Assembly: GCA_028688015.1 (NCBI GenBank)
Contig: JAQTZB010000003.1
Coordinates: 248,001 to 312,000, forward strand
Length of the DNA: 64,000 bases
From: Elusimicrobiales bacterium
Lineage (GTDB): Bacteria > Elusimicrobiota > Elusimicrobia > Elusimicrobiales > UBA9959
Reading direction: 5' to 3'
Below the pieces are notes generated by a model. It saw only the letters and a program-made list of their open reading frames with translations. It searched no databases and was not told the origin of the DNA. Of the stretch, positions 31,405-42,523 are shown piece after piece. The translations under genes and the position numbers were made by a program. Position 1 is the first letter of the stretch. Every line of letters starts with the position of its first letter.

Positions 31405-32210
31405 AGGAAAAGTTTTTTTATCTCCGAGAAATGTTCTTCCTGGTACTCAAAGCCGGCCATGTCGCCGCGCTCGGTGCCGGGGCCGTGAAAGTCGGTGCCG
31501 GCGGTGACGAAGAGCCCGTACCGAGCGGCCAGCGAGACGAACTCCCTGGTGGCGGCCCCGGTATGGGCCGGGTAAAAGGCCTCTATGCCGGCAAGGCCCA
31601 TCTCTTTCCAGGCGGCCAGGTCCATGACCTTGCCCACCGCACCCGGGTGGGCCAGCACGGCCCTGCCGCCGGCGGCCTTTATGGCCACGATAGCCTCTTC
31701 AATTCCTGGCCCGTTGGGGGGAACATAGGCCGAGGCGCCCGGGCCCAGGTAGCGCTTAAAAGCCTGGCTGCGGTTGGATACCAGCTTGCGGGCGCGCAGC
31801 ACGTCGGCCACCTGCGGGCGCCCCACGGTGCGGTTATCCGGGACCGGCAGTTCCTCGAAAGCGATGTCTATGCCCAGCCCCCCCAGCAGCGCCAGGATCT
31901 TTTTTATCCTCTGCACGCGGCGGCCGCGGAATTCCGCCAGCCGGGCATTCAGCGCGGGCTCGGCCGGGTCGATCCCGTAGCCGAGGATATGCAGGTTCTC
32001 GTGCAGCCCGGTGCTGATCTCCACGCCGTAGCAGTAGGCCAGGCCGGCTTCCCGCAGCGCGGGCTCCATCTCGCCCCAGCCCCCGGTGCCGTCGTGGTCG
32101 GTCAGGGAAAAATACCTGATCCCGGCCTTCGCCGCGGCGCGCGCCAGCTGCGCCGGCTCCAGCGTGCCGTCGGAATAGGTGGAATGGGTGTGGAGGTTGA
32201 TCAGCGCCAT
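31401..32210 (-). CDS. PHP-domain phosphoesterase
   Basis: NLHTHSTYSDGTLEP, LTDHDGT, TAGTDFHG. Confidence 0.9.
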   Translation of the reverse strand: MALINLHTHSTYSDGTLEPAQLARAAAKAGIRYFSLTDHDGTGGWGEMEPALREAGLAYCYGVEISTGLHENLHILGYGIDPAEPALNARLAEFRGRRVQRIKKILALLGGLGIDIAFEELPVPDNRTVGRPQVADVLRARKLVSNRSQAFKRYLGPGASAYVPPNGPGIEEAIVAIKAAGGRAVLAHPGAVGKVMDLAAWKEMGLAGIEAFYPAHTGAATREFVSLAARYGLFVTAGTDFHGPGTERGDMAGFEYQEEHFSEIKKLFL

Positions 32211-32218
32211 ACAAAAAA

Positions 32219-32261
32219 TTACACAGACTACGCGGCGCGGCCGGCGCTAATCTGTGTAATC
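32219..32261 (-). terminator. terminator-like palindrome between nifU-like and PHP genes
   Basis: ttacacaga ... tctgtgtaa arms with GC-rich centre; T6 on minus strand. Confidence 0.6.
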
Positions 32262-32278
32262 CCGGGAGCCTTGCGGGG

Positions 32279-32512
32279 TCAGCCTACCGCGATCTCTTTA
32301 ACTTCGGGAACCTCTTCCCTGATCATGCGCTCCACCACGTTCTTGAGCGTCATGGTGGCGTGCGGGCAGCAGCCGCAGGCGCCGGTCAGGCGCACTGTGA
32401 CCACGCCTTTCTTCTCGTCCACGGCGACCAGCTCCACGGAGCCGCCGTCGGCCGCGAGCATGGGCTTTATCTTCTCTATAACCTTGGCAACCTTGTCTTT
32501 CATAAGTGGCAC
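32279..32512 (-). CDS. NifU-like C-terminal Fe-S scaffold
   Basis: MLAADGGSVELV, GACGCCPHATMTLKN. Confidence 0.9.
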   Translation of the reverse strand: MPLMKDKVAKVIEKIKPMLAADGGSVELVAVDEKKGVVTVRLTGACGCCPHATMTLKNVVERMIREEVPEVKEIAVG

Positions 32513-32541
32513 CTCTGGTTAAATTATACCATTCGGGAATG

Positions 32542-32569
32542 AAAAAAGGCCCCGGCCGAAGCCGGGGCC
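32542..32569 (-). terminator. intrinsic terminator of icd
   Basis: ggccccggc-cgaa-gccggggcc with T6 on minus. Confidence 0.8.
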
Positions 32570-32588
32570 CTTCTCCCGCTTTAACCGG

Positions 32589-34901
<2,313 letters not shown>

Positions 34902-35073
34902 TTAAGAACCCGGGCCTGCAAGACTAGTGTAATGAAAATAGCATTTTTTGTCATTGACGGGCGACAACCTCTGCCGGGCCCGCAGGGCCCACCTCCCCGG
35001 GGGCCCAATAACCGGCCGCCCTTAGGCCTTGCGCACCTGCCGCGGCGCGGCTTTTCCCGCTAGAATATCATCA

Positions 35074-35970
35074 ATGAATAAAACTTTCCTGGCGCTCCTG
35101 TCCCTGGCCGCCCTCGCCTCCTTTTCGCACGCCCAACAGCCCGCTTTCTCACAGCTGCCTCCGCCGCCGGCCGGCCTTACCGTGCCGCAGGCGCCGCTGC
35201 CGGAGCGCGGCGGGGCCGTAGACTACACGCTGGGCTGGGACGCCGACGCGCCGCTTTCCTACGCGCAGCGCCCGGCCGAGGTCCTCTCTGACAAGGACGG
35301 CGTCGCGGTGCTCCGCGCCGTGCGCTCGGGCCGCACCCCGGCCGACCACAAGAGCTACGCGTGGGAGACGGTCACGGTGAAGGCCGCGCTGCTCGATAAA
35401 GCCATCTACGCCTATAAAACTTTCGGCACCGGCCATACCTTCCTGGTCTTCACTTTCAAGCCGGGCGGCGCCGTGGATTCGCGCGGCACCTCCCTATCGG
35501 CCCTGACCTTCGGCGCCGAGGGCTGGAGCCGCGAGCCGCAGGGCTACAACATCACCCACGCGCTGGCCGGCAAGTACCCGCTGATCTGGCTGGCCACGAC
35601 CTTCGAGAGCTACGCTGACTATACCGTCAATTTGAAGGAGAAGGAGATCTTCTTCCGCAACATCAATATAGGCCCGGCGCAAACCGCCAGGCTCTTCGCG
35701 CTGCTGCTGGCGCGGATCGACGAAACCAACCGCAACAAGGAAACCTACAACCTGTTCTCCAACAGCTGCACCAATAACCCGGTGAACCTGCTGAACCAGG
35801 TGCTCCCGGAGGGCCAGCGCATCTCGCTCGAGGTGGCCGGCCTGATGAACCCGAACGCTTCCGTCCCGAAGTACGCCGTCAAAAAATACACGGAGAACGG
35901 GGCCCTGCGGCGCGCCGAATACTCCGTCGGGCCCGGCAACTTCGCGGCCTTCGACATATCTAAGATATAA
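35074..35970 (+). CDS. secreted DUF4105-like protein
   Basis: Signal peptide; YNLFSNSCTNNPVNLLN. Confidence 0.6.
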   Translation: MNKTFLALLSLAALASFSHAQQPAFSQLPPPPAGLTVPQAPLPERGGAVDYTLGWDADAPLSYAQRPAEVLSDKDGVAVLRAVRSGRTPADHKSYAWETVTVKAALLDKAIYAYKTFGTGHTFLVFTFKPGGAVDSRGTSLSALTFGAEGWSREPQGYNITHALAGKYPLIWLATTFESYADYTVNLKEKEIFFRNINIGPAQTARLFALLLARIDETNRNKETYNLFSNSCTNNPVNLLNQVLPEGQRISLEVAGLMNPNASVPKYAVKKYTENGALRRAEYSVGPGNFAAFDISKI

Positions 35971-35977
35971 TTTAGGC

Positions 35978-36340
35978 ATGCTGAAAGAAGCCGGGCACGT
36001 GATGCAGCACAGCGGAGAGCCGCGCCGCCGCTGGTTCGAGGACGAGTATTTCGACCTGATAGTCTGGTTCGAGCCGGGGGAAGAGGTTTTCGGCTTCCAG
36101 CTCTGCTATGACCGGGAGCGCAAGCCCCGCGCGCTGACCTGGACCAGGGCGCACGGCTATAAACATACCGGCATAGACACGGGAGAAAGCTGGGGGAGCG
36201 CCAAGTCCTCCCCGGTCCTGGTCGAGGACGGCCTGTTCGACACCGGCCCCGTCGGCAGGAAGCTGGAGGCCGCGTCCAAAGAGATGCCGCCGGACATAGC
36301 CGCGTTCGTGCTGGAAAAAGTAAAGGCCTACAAACTCTGA
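35978..36340 (+). CDS. conserved hypothetical protein
   Basis: Compact ORF overlapping the next start (TGATG). Confidence 0.65.
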   Translation: MLKEAGHVMQHSGEPRRRWFEDEYFDLIVWFEPGEEVFGFQLCYDRERKPRALTWTRAHGYKHTGIDTGESWGSAKSSPVLVEDGLFDTGPVGRKLEAASKEMPPDIAAFVLEKVKAYKL

Positions 36341-36825
36341 TGCCGAAGAATTTCAAGCCCAAAATGGGCGCAGGGGACCGAGGCTTCACCGATCTGTTCG
36401 GCGGCAGGCGCGTTCCCAAGACGCACCGGCGCGTGAAGCTGAACGCCCTGCTCGACGAGCTTTCGGCGCTGCTCGGCCTGCTCAAGACCGGTTTGCGCGA
36501 CCGCGGGCTGAAAACGGAACTCTCCGCCGCCCAGTCCGGGCTCATAAAAGCCGCCGGCAGCATCGCCGGCATGAAGGGAGACCTGAAGCCGGAGACGGCG
36601 GCGCTGGAGGCGTTAATAGCCGCGCGGTCCGCCTCGCTGAAGCCCCGGAAGCGCTTCGTACTGCCCGGCGCCAACGAAACCGAAGCCCTGGCCCACCTGG
36701 CCCGCGCCAGGACCCGCATCTGCGAGATCCTCGCCTGGGAGCTGAAGGCCAAAGCGGCGGCCGCGTACCTTAACCGCCTCTCCGATTTCCTCTTCCTCGC
36801 CGCGCTGCGGGCCGCTAAAAAATAG
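36340..36825 (+). CDS. divergent PduO-type cobalamin adenosyltransferase-like protein
   Basis: GAGDRGFTDLFGGRRVPKTHRRV...LLDELSALLG; FVLPGANETEALAHLARART. Confidence 0.7.
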   Translation: MPKNFKPKMGAGDRGFTDLFGGRRVPKTHRRVKLNALLDELSALLGLLKTGLRDRGLKTELSAAQSGLIKAAGSIAGMKGDLKPETAALEALIAARSASLKPRKRFVLPGANETEALAHLARARTRICEILAWELKAKAAAAYLNRLSDFLFLAALRAAKK

Positions 36826-36842
36826 CCGGCTGCGGAAAACAA

Positions 36843-36869
36843 AAAAGCCCCGGTTTTGCCGGGGCTTTT
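36843..36869. terminator. bidirectional intrinsic terminator
   Basis: aaaagccccggttttgccggggctttt. Confidence 0.8.
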
Positions 36870-36886
36870 CTTTTAGGTCGGCGGGT

Positions 36887-37798
36887 TTATTTCGTGACCG
36901 TGCCGCTGACCGTCTTGACCGAGGGGTTTTTGAGGTCGCTGCCGGAGTAATCGATGTCGCCGCTGACCGTCTTGAGCACCGCGCTCTCCGCCGAAGAATC
37001 CTTTACCTCCACGTCGCCGCTGATGCTCTGCGCGGTCAGGCCGCCGAACTGCGAGTCCCTTATCTCCACGTCGCCGCTGACCGTCTTGACCAGCGCTTCC
37101 CCGGCGCTCTTGAGCGAGGCGACGGTGATGTCCCCGTTGACGCCCTTGAACGAAGCCTGGCCCTCGGTGGAGAAGCCGCTGATCACGACGTCGCCGTTGA
37201 CGCTCTCGGCGCTGAGCGCGGAGAGGCGGGCCGGCAGGAACACCGAGGCGTCGCCGAGCACGGCCTTGGCGCCGCTCTTGGTCCTGATCTTTATCTCGCC
37301 GCCCTCGAAGAAGGCCTCGGCGTCGCCGTCCGACCGCTCCAGCAGCTCCACGGTGGCCCGGGCGCCCGCTTCGGCGTGGCCGGCCAGAGTGAGGTCGCCG
37401 GACAGCGTTTTGATCCTGAAGGAGCCGGCCTCGAACTTCTCCACGGAGATCTCCACCGTACGGGAGTTCATCTTGCCCAGGTTCCCCAGGCCGCTCAGGC
37501 CGCCCAGCGCGCTCAGGGCGCTCAGCCCCTTGAGGCCGCTGAGCCCGCGCAGGCCGCCGGCCAGACCTTCGGCCGCCCCGGTGCTGCGCTTGATGGCGAA
37601 GACGGCCACCAGGATGCCGGCCAGGCCCAGCAGGGTTATGGAGACTATGGACAGGGCGGCCAGGCCGAGGGCGCCGAGGCCGATCCACTTGAGCATGGCC
37701 TTGGTGTCGGGCCCCAGGGGGCCCACATGCTGCATCAGCAGCACTATCCCTATCACCATGGCCGTCAGCAGCGATAATTTCAGCAGGAACTTGAGCAT
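36887..37798 (-). CDS. membrane-anchored DUF4097-like beta-repeat protein
   Basis: Two N-terminal TM segments; repeated xxVSGDVEIxDS units. Confidence 0.75.
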   Translation of the reverse strand: MLKFLLKLSLLTAMVIGIVLLMQHVGPLGPDTKAMLKWIGLGALGLAALSIVSITLLGLAGILVAVFAIKRSTGAAEGLAGGLRGLSGLKGLSALSALGGLSGLGNLGKMNSRTVEISVEKFEAGSFRIKTLSGDLTLAGHAEAGARATVELLERSDGDAEAFFEGGEIKIRTKSGAKAVLGDASVFLPARLSALSAESVNGDVVISGFSTEGQASFKGVNGDITVASLKSAGEALVKTVSGDVEIRDSQFGGLTAQSISGDVEVKDSSAESAVLKTVSGDIDYSGSDLKNPSVKTVSGTVTK

Positions 37799-37853
37799 AT
37801 TGTTATTCTCCTCTTTCTCCTCAGCCGGGGCGGCCGCGCCGTCCCCTCACTCT

Positions 37854-37883
37854 ATATGACACCTAAGCCGGCGAAATGTTTCA
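37854..37883 (-). promoter_or_regulatory. candidate ECF-sigma promoter upstream of DUF4097 gene
   Basis: minus strand TGAAACATTT-N11-GTGTCATAT, identical to copy at 38587-38616. Confidence 0.7.
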
Positions 37884-38423
37884 CTCTGTTTCGCCTAATT
37901 TTTTCCGAAGCTGTTCTTTGGCCCTCAGCAAATGCACTTTTACGGTATTGATGGGCAGGCCGAGGGCGCCGGCTATCTCCTGGTAGGACCTGTCCTCGAA
38001 ATAATAGAGGTTGATAACGGCCCGGTATTTCTCCGGCAGCTCAGCGAGAACTTCGGCTATCCGCGCCAACTGCGCTTCCCGCTCATAGACCTCGTCCGCG
38101 AGGCTGGGCGGCTCGGCTATCGTCTCCGCCAGCTCGTCGTCCAGCTGCGTCTCGCGGCCGGCCTTGCGCTCGGACCAGTTCATGCTGAGGTTGTAAGCGA
38201 TGGTGTAGAGCCAGGAGGAAACCTTGGACTCGCCGCGGAACTTCTCTATGTTCTCGTAGGCCTTCAGAAAGACCTCCTGCGTGAGGTCGCGGGCCTCCTC
38301 TTCGAACCGGACGTATTTGGACACGACGTTGAAAATGAAGTCCTGGTGCCTGAGCACCAGCTCGCCGAAGATCTCTTTTTCACCTTCGGCTATCCGTTTA
38401 AGGAGGCCCTCTTCATTTTCCAT
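37881..38423 (-). CDS. ECF-type RNA polymerase sigma factor
   Basis: RDLTQEVFLKAYENIEKFRGESKVSSWLYTIAYN (region 2); AGALGLPINTVKVHLLRAKEQLRKKL (region 4). Confidence 0.92.
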   Translation of the reverse strand: MENEEGLLKRIAEGEKEIFGELVLRHQDFIFNVVSKYVRFEEEARDLTQEVFLKAYENIEKFRGESKVSSWLYTIAYNLSMNWSERKAGRETQLDDELAETIAEPPSLADEVYEREAQLARIAEVLAELPEKYRAVINLYYFEDRSYQEIAGALGLPINTVKVHLLRAKEQLRKKLGETE

Positions 38424-38431
38424 CGGTAGTT

Positions 38432-38557
38432 TCAGCCCACGCAGACCGCGCCCGCGCCCTCGCCGCTTACCGGCGGCGTGTAAATATACTTGTATTCTAT
38501 ATCTTTAGGGAGCGCCCCGCGTCCGAAGGCCGCCGCCAGCTCCAGTATCTTTTTCAT
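38432..38557 (-). CDS. small 41-aa protein upstream of the sigma gene
   Basis: RBS ggaggag then MKKILELAAAFGRGALPKDIEYKYIYTPPVSGEGAGAVCVG*; absent from ORF track (short). Confidence 0.6.
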   Translation of the reverse strand: MKKILELAAAFGRGALPKDIEYKYIYTPPVSGEGAGAVCVG

Positions 38558-38586
38558 GATTTTCTCCTCCGCTCGCCCGTCACGGG

Positions 38587-38616
38587 ATATGACACGGCCG
38601 GCGCGGAAATGTTTCA
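38587..38616 (-). promoter_or_regulatory. candidate ECF-sigma autoregulatory promoter
   Basis: minus strand TGAAACATTT-N11-GTGTCATAT. Confidence 0.7.
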
Positions 38617-38744
38617 GCGCGCTTTCTGACGGGGCGGCTAAAAAGGTATAATTGGACTAAAGAAGTGATGTATTCGACCCCTCTATTTTAACTTCCACCT
38701 GAAATAACAGTAACTGCCGGGGCGGCCCCCGCTTAAGGAACTAC

Positions 38745-40256
38745 ATGAACCTTGTCTCTACACCCGTCAAACAGCAGGCCTTCCGCCGAACCAAGATCAT
38801 CTGCACCATAGGCCCCGCCTCCGAGAACCCGGACTGCATCCGCGAGCTCATCCGCGAGGGCATGAACGTGGCCCGCATCAACTTCTCCCACTGCAAATAC
38901 GACGAAGCCCTCAAGCGCGTGGCCATGCTGCGCGAGGCCCGCGCCGAGCTGCGCGTGCCGCTGGCCATCATGCTGGACACCAAGGGCCCCGAGGTGCGCA
39001 TGTTCGGCTACAGCAAGCCCGTCACCCTGACGGCCGGCGAGCGGCTGCTGGTGGAGAGCTTCGCCGGCGCGCCGGAGACGGCCCCGGAATTCCCCCCGGA
39101 GAAGAAGCATTTCTACACCAATCTGCCGCGCATCGACAAGCTGGTGCAGATCGGCACCCGGGTGCTCCTGCAGGACGGTTTCATAGAGACAGAGGTGACC
39201 GAGCTGCACCAGGGCGCCGTGACCGTGCGCGTGCTCAACGACGGCCGCCTGAAGGACAAGGCCCACCTGGCCGTGCCCGGAGCGGATTACCCTATCCCGT
39301 TCCTCTCCGAGAAGGACCGCAAGGACATCGCTTTCGCCGTGGAGAACCGTTTCGAATACATCGCGCTGTCGTTCGTGCGCACCGCCAAGGACATAGCCGA
39401 CGTGCGCGAGCTGGTGCGGTCCGTGCGCCCCGAGTCGGCCATCCGCCTGATCGCCAAGATCGAGGACAAGCAGGCCCTGGCCAACATCTACGACATCATC
39501 CGCGACTCTGACGGCATCATGGTGGCCCGCGGCGACCTGGGCATCGAGGTGCCCATCGAGGAGCTGCCAGGGCTTCAGAAGAACATCATCAAGCGCTGCT
39601 ACCTGGCCGGCAAGCCGGTGATAGTGGCCACGCAGATGCTGGAAAGCATGACGGACAGGCCCTACCCGACGCGCGCCGAGGTGACCGACACCGCCAACGC
39701 CGTGATGGACCTGACCTCGGCGGTGATGCTCTCCGGCGAGACGGCCAACGGCGCGCACCCCGCGCGCGTGGTCAACATGATGGCGCGCATCATAGACAAG
39801 ACCGAGTCCTCCATAGACTACCACGCGATGGCGCGCGTCACGCACGACTACGTGGACCGCGACAACATCACCAACATCATGGCCTACAGCGTGGTGGAGA
39901 CCGCGCACGACTGGAACGCCAAGGCCGTGGCCGTCATCACCGCGAGCGGCATCGGCGCGCAGGCGCTGTCCAAGTTCCGCCCCGGCGTGCCGATCTACGC
40001 CTTCACGCACCACGAGGCGCTCTGCCACCAGCTGGCGCTCAACTGGGGCGTGGTGCCTTTCCTGATCGGCAACCCGGCCGAGCAGCTGTTCAGCGAGGTC
40101 GCCCGCACCACCATGGACGATCTGCGCGCCTCGGGGCTGGTCTCCAACGGCGACCGGCTGGTGTACATGGCCTCGAGCCCGCTGGGCAAGCGGCTGCCTA
40201 CCAACACCATCCGCTGCGAAGTGGTGGGCGACCAGGCCTTCCACGACGAGCCCTGA
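38745..40256 (+). CDS. pyk: pyruvate kinase
   Basis: TKIICTIGPASENPDCIRELIREGMNVARINFSH; MVARGDLGIEVP; MLESMTDRPYPTRAEVTD. Confidence 0.96.
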   Translation: MNLVSTPVKQQAFRRTKIICTIGPASENPDCIRELIREGMNVARINFSHCKYDEALKRVAMLREARAELRVPLAIMLDTKGPEVRMFGYSKPVTLTAGERLLVESFAGAPETAPEFPPEKKHFYTNLPRIDKLVQIGTRVLLQDGFIETEVTELHQGAVTVRVLNDGRLKDKAHLAVPGADYPIPFLSEKDRKDIAFAVENRFEYIALSFVRTAKDIADVRELVRSVRPESAIRLIAKIEDKQALANIYDIIRDSDGIMVARGDLGIEVPIEELPGLQKNIIKRCYLAGKPVIVATQMLESMTDRPYPTRAEVTDTANAVMDLTSAVMLSGETANGAHPARVVNMMARIIDKTESSIDYHAMARVTHDYVDRDNITNIMAYSVVETAHDWNAKAVAVITASGIGAQALSKFRPGVPIYAFTHHEALCHQLALNWGVVPFLIGNPAEQLFSEVARTTMDDLRASGLVSNGDRLVYMASSPLGKRLPTNTIRCEVVGDQAFHDEP

Positions 40257-40270
40257 GCCGGGCCCCGCGC

Positions 40271-40310
40271 AAAAAAAAGCCGTCCGCTTCTGCGGACGGC
40301 TTTTCTTTTT
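40271..40310. terminator. bidirectional intrinsic terminator
   Basis: aaaagccgtccgc-ttct-gcggacggctttt. Confidence 0.85.
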
Positions 40311-40322
40311 GCGCGGGCGCGG

Positions 40323-41930
40323 CTACATGCGCTCGGGCGCGGAGACGCCCAGCAGCGCCAGGCCCCTGGCGATCACGCCCTTCACCGCCTTCAGCAGGAA
40401 CAGCCGGTAAGCGGTGACTTCCCTGTTCTCCGGGTCCAGCACTTTGTGCTGGTCGTAGAAAGAGTGGAAGCAGGCCGCCAGCTCGGTCAGGTAGGTGGTC
40501 AGGTGGTGAGAGGAATTGTCGCGGGCGCAGTCGACCAGCGCCTTCTCCAGCCACAACAGCTTCAGCATCAGAGCCCGCTCTTCCTTGTTTATCGCCGCCT
40601 TTGACTCGTCGAAGCCGGCGGCCGGGTCCACGCCCTTGGCCGCGGCGTTGTCGAAGATGGAGCAGATGCGCGCGTGCACGTACTGCACGTAGTAGACCGG
40701 GTTCTCGTTGCTCTTCTTCTTGGCCAGCTCCACGTCGAAATTCAGGTGCGTATTGGGGCCGCGCGAGGCGAAGAAGAACCGGCACGCGTCGGTGCCGACG
40801 TCGTCTATCAGCTCCTTGAGCGGGATGAAGTCGCCGGCGCGTTTGGACATCTTCACAACTTCCTTGCCGCGCAGCAGCGACACCTGCTGGTGGATGATCA
40901 CCTTGAACGAGCCCAGGTCCGAGCCGAGCGCCTTCACGGCGGCCTCCATGCGCGGCACGTAGCCGTGGTGGTCGGCGCCCAGGATGTCTATCAGGCGGTT
41001 GAAGCCGCGCGAGAACTTGTTGAGGTGGTAGGCGATGTCGTTGAGGAAATAGGTATTGCGGCCGTCGGCTTTCACCAGTACGCGGTCCTTGTCGTCCGAT
41101 TCCAGTTCGGAGGCGGCGCCGAACCAGACCGCGCCTTCTTTCTCGTAGACCATGCCGCGGGCCTTGAGGGTGGCCAGAGCCGCGGCGGGCGCGCCGACGG
41201 CGTGCAGCTCGGACTCCAGGAACCAGCGGTCGAAAGTTACCCCGAAGGCCGCCATGTCGGCCTTGTGCAGCTTGAGCATCTCGGCCACGGCGTATTCGGA
41301 AAATTGTTTATCGCTCCAGCCGGCGGCCTCCGCGGGCAGCGCGGCGGCCAGGTCCTTGAGATACTCGCCCTGGTACCCGCCCTCCGGGGGCTCTTTGCCC
41401 TCGAGGCGGGCCTTCAGCGAAAGCCCCAACAACTCCACCTGCTTGCCAACGTTGTTGACGTAGAACTCCGTAGCCACGTCGGCGCCGAGGGCCCGCCAGA
41501 TCCGCGCCAGGCTGTCGCCCAGCGTGGCGCCGCGGCCGCTGGCCAGGTGCATGGGGCCGGTGGGGTTGGCCGAGACGAACTCCAGGTTTATCCTCTCGCC
41601 GGAGTATTCCGGCCGGGCGTAGCAGCCGGGCTTCTCCAGCTCTTTGAGCGCGGCGAAAAGAAAGGCGGCACTGAAATTGACGTTCACGAAACCGGGCGGC
41701 GCGGTCTGCGCGCCGAACTCCGCGCCCAGCGCGGCCTTCAGCTCCTCTGCTATCTTCAGCGGGGCCTTCCTCAGCAGCTTGGCGCTGGAGATGGGCCAGG
41801 CGATGCAGGCGTCGGCCTGGACGTGGGGCGGCGGGGCGGACAGGGCGAAACCGGACACCGCGGCGTCGTCCAGGGAAAAGGCCGCCTTGGCGCGGTTCCT
41901 GAGGTCTGCTTCTAGCGTTGAGATCTTCAT
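40323..41930 (-). CDS. argS: arginyl-tRNA synthetase
   Basis: EFVSANPTGPMHLASGRGATLGDSLARI; HHGYVPRMEAA; MSKRAGDFIPLKEL. Confidence 0.95.
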   Translation of the reverse strand: MKISTLEADLRNRAKAAFSLDDAAVSGFALSAPPPHVQADACIAWPISSAKLLRKAPLKIAEELKAALGAEFGAQTAPPGFVNVNFSAAFLFAALKELEKPGCYARPEYSGERINLEFVSANPTGPMHLASGRGATLGDSLARIWRALGADVATEFYVNNVGKQVELLGLSLKARLEGKEPPEGGYQGEYLKDLAAALPAEAAGWSDKQFSEYAVAEMLKLHKADMAAFGVTFDRWFLESELHAVGAPAAALATLKARGMVYEKEGAVWFGAASELESDDKDRVLVKADGRNTYFLNDIAYHLNKFSRGFNRLIDILGADHHGYVPRMEAAVKALGSDLGSFKVIIHQQVSLLRGKEVVKMSKRAGDFIPLKELIDDVGTDACRFFFASRGPNTHLNFDVELAKKKSNENPVYYVQYVHARICSIFDNAAAKGVDPAAGFDESKAAINKEERALMLKLLWLEKALVDCARDNSSHHLTTYLTELAACFHSFYDQHKVLDPENREVTAYRLFLLKAVKGVIARGLALLGVSAPERM

Positions 41931-42004
41931 CGTGGCACCTGCCTGCTGGTAGGGGGGAAATAAAAGCGCCGGCCCGCCTGAAGGCAGGGCCGGCGCGAGA
42001 CGGG

Positions 42005-42523
42005 CTACTTCTTTTTCGCGGTCTTCTTGACCGGCTTCCTGGCGGGAGCGGCTTTTTTGGCCGGCTTCGCTTTTTTAGAGGCGGCTTTCTTCGGTGTTTT
42101 TTTGGCGGAGGGCTTCTTCGCCTCTTTTTTTACCGCGGCCTTTTTAGGGGCCGGCGCCGCGGGCTTGTCTTCCCACGGCACCTGCTTGCACTTGTCGTAG
42201 ATCTTGTCTATCGCGTAGAATTCGGCGGCCTTCTGGTCGTAGATGTGCACCAGCGTGCCGCCGTAGTCCAGCACCTTCCAGTTACGCGAGCGCATGCCGT
42301 CCTTGTGCAGGCAGTAGACCCCTTCCTGCTTGAGGCGCACCAGCACCTCTTCCTCCGCGGCGTCGAGCTGGGGCGCGGACTCCACCACCATCAGTACGGC
42401 GTAATCCGCCAGCGGGGAAGTGCCGGCCAGGTCGTAGACCGTCACGGGGCTCGCCTTCTTGGAGTCGCCGGCGCGCGCGGCCGCCAGGGCTATCGCTTTG
42501 AAACTGCTTTTGGAGTTCGTCAT
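42005..42523 (-). CDS. rsfS: ribosome silencing factor RsfS with Lys/Ala-rich C-terminal tail
   Basis: YDLAGTSPLADYAVLMV ... GMRSRNWKVLDYGGTLVHIYD; tail KKAAVKKEAKKPSAKKTPKKAASKKAKPAKKAA. Confidence 0.88.
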   Translation of the reverse strand: MTNSKSSFKAIALAAARAGDSKKASPVTVYDLAGTSPLADYAVLMVVESAPQLDAAEEEVLVRLKQEGVYCLHKDGMRSRNWKVLDYGGTLVHIYDQKAAEFYAIDKIYDKCKQVPWEDKPAAPAPKKAAVKKEAKKPSAKKTPKKAASKKAKPAKKAAPARKPVKKTAKKK

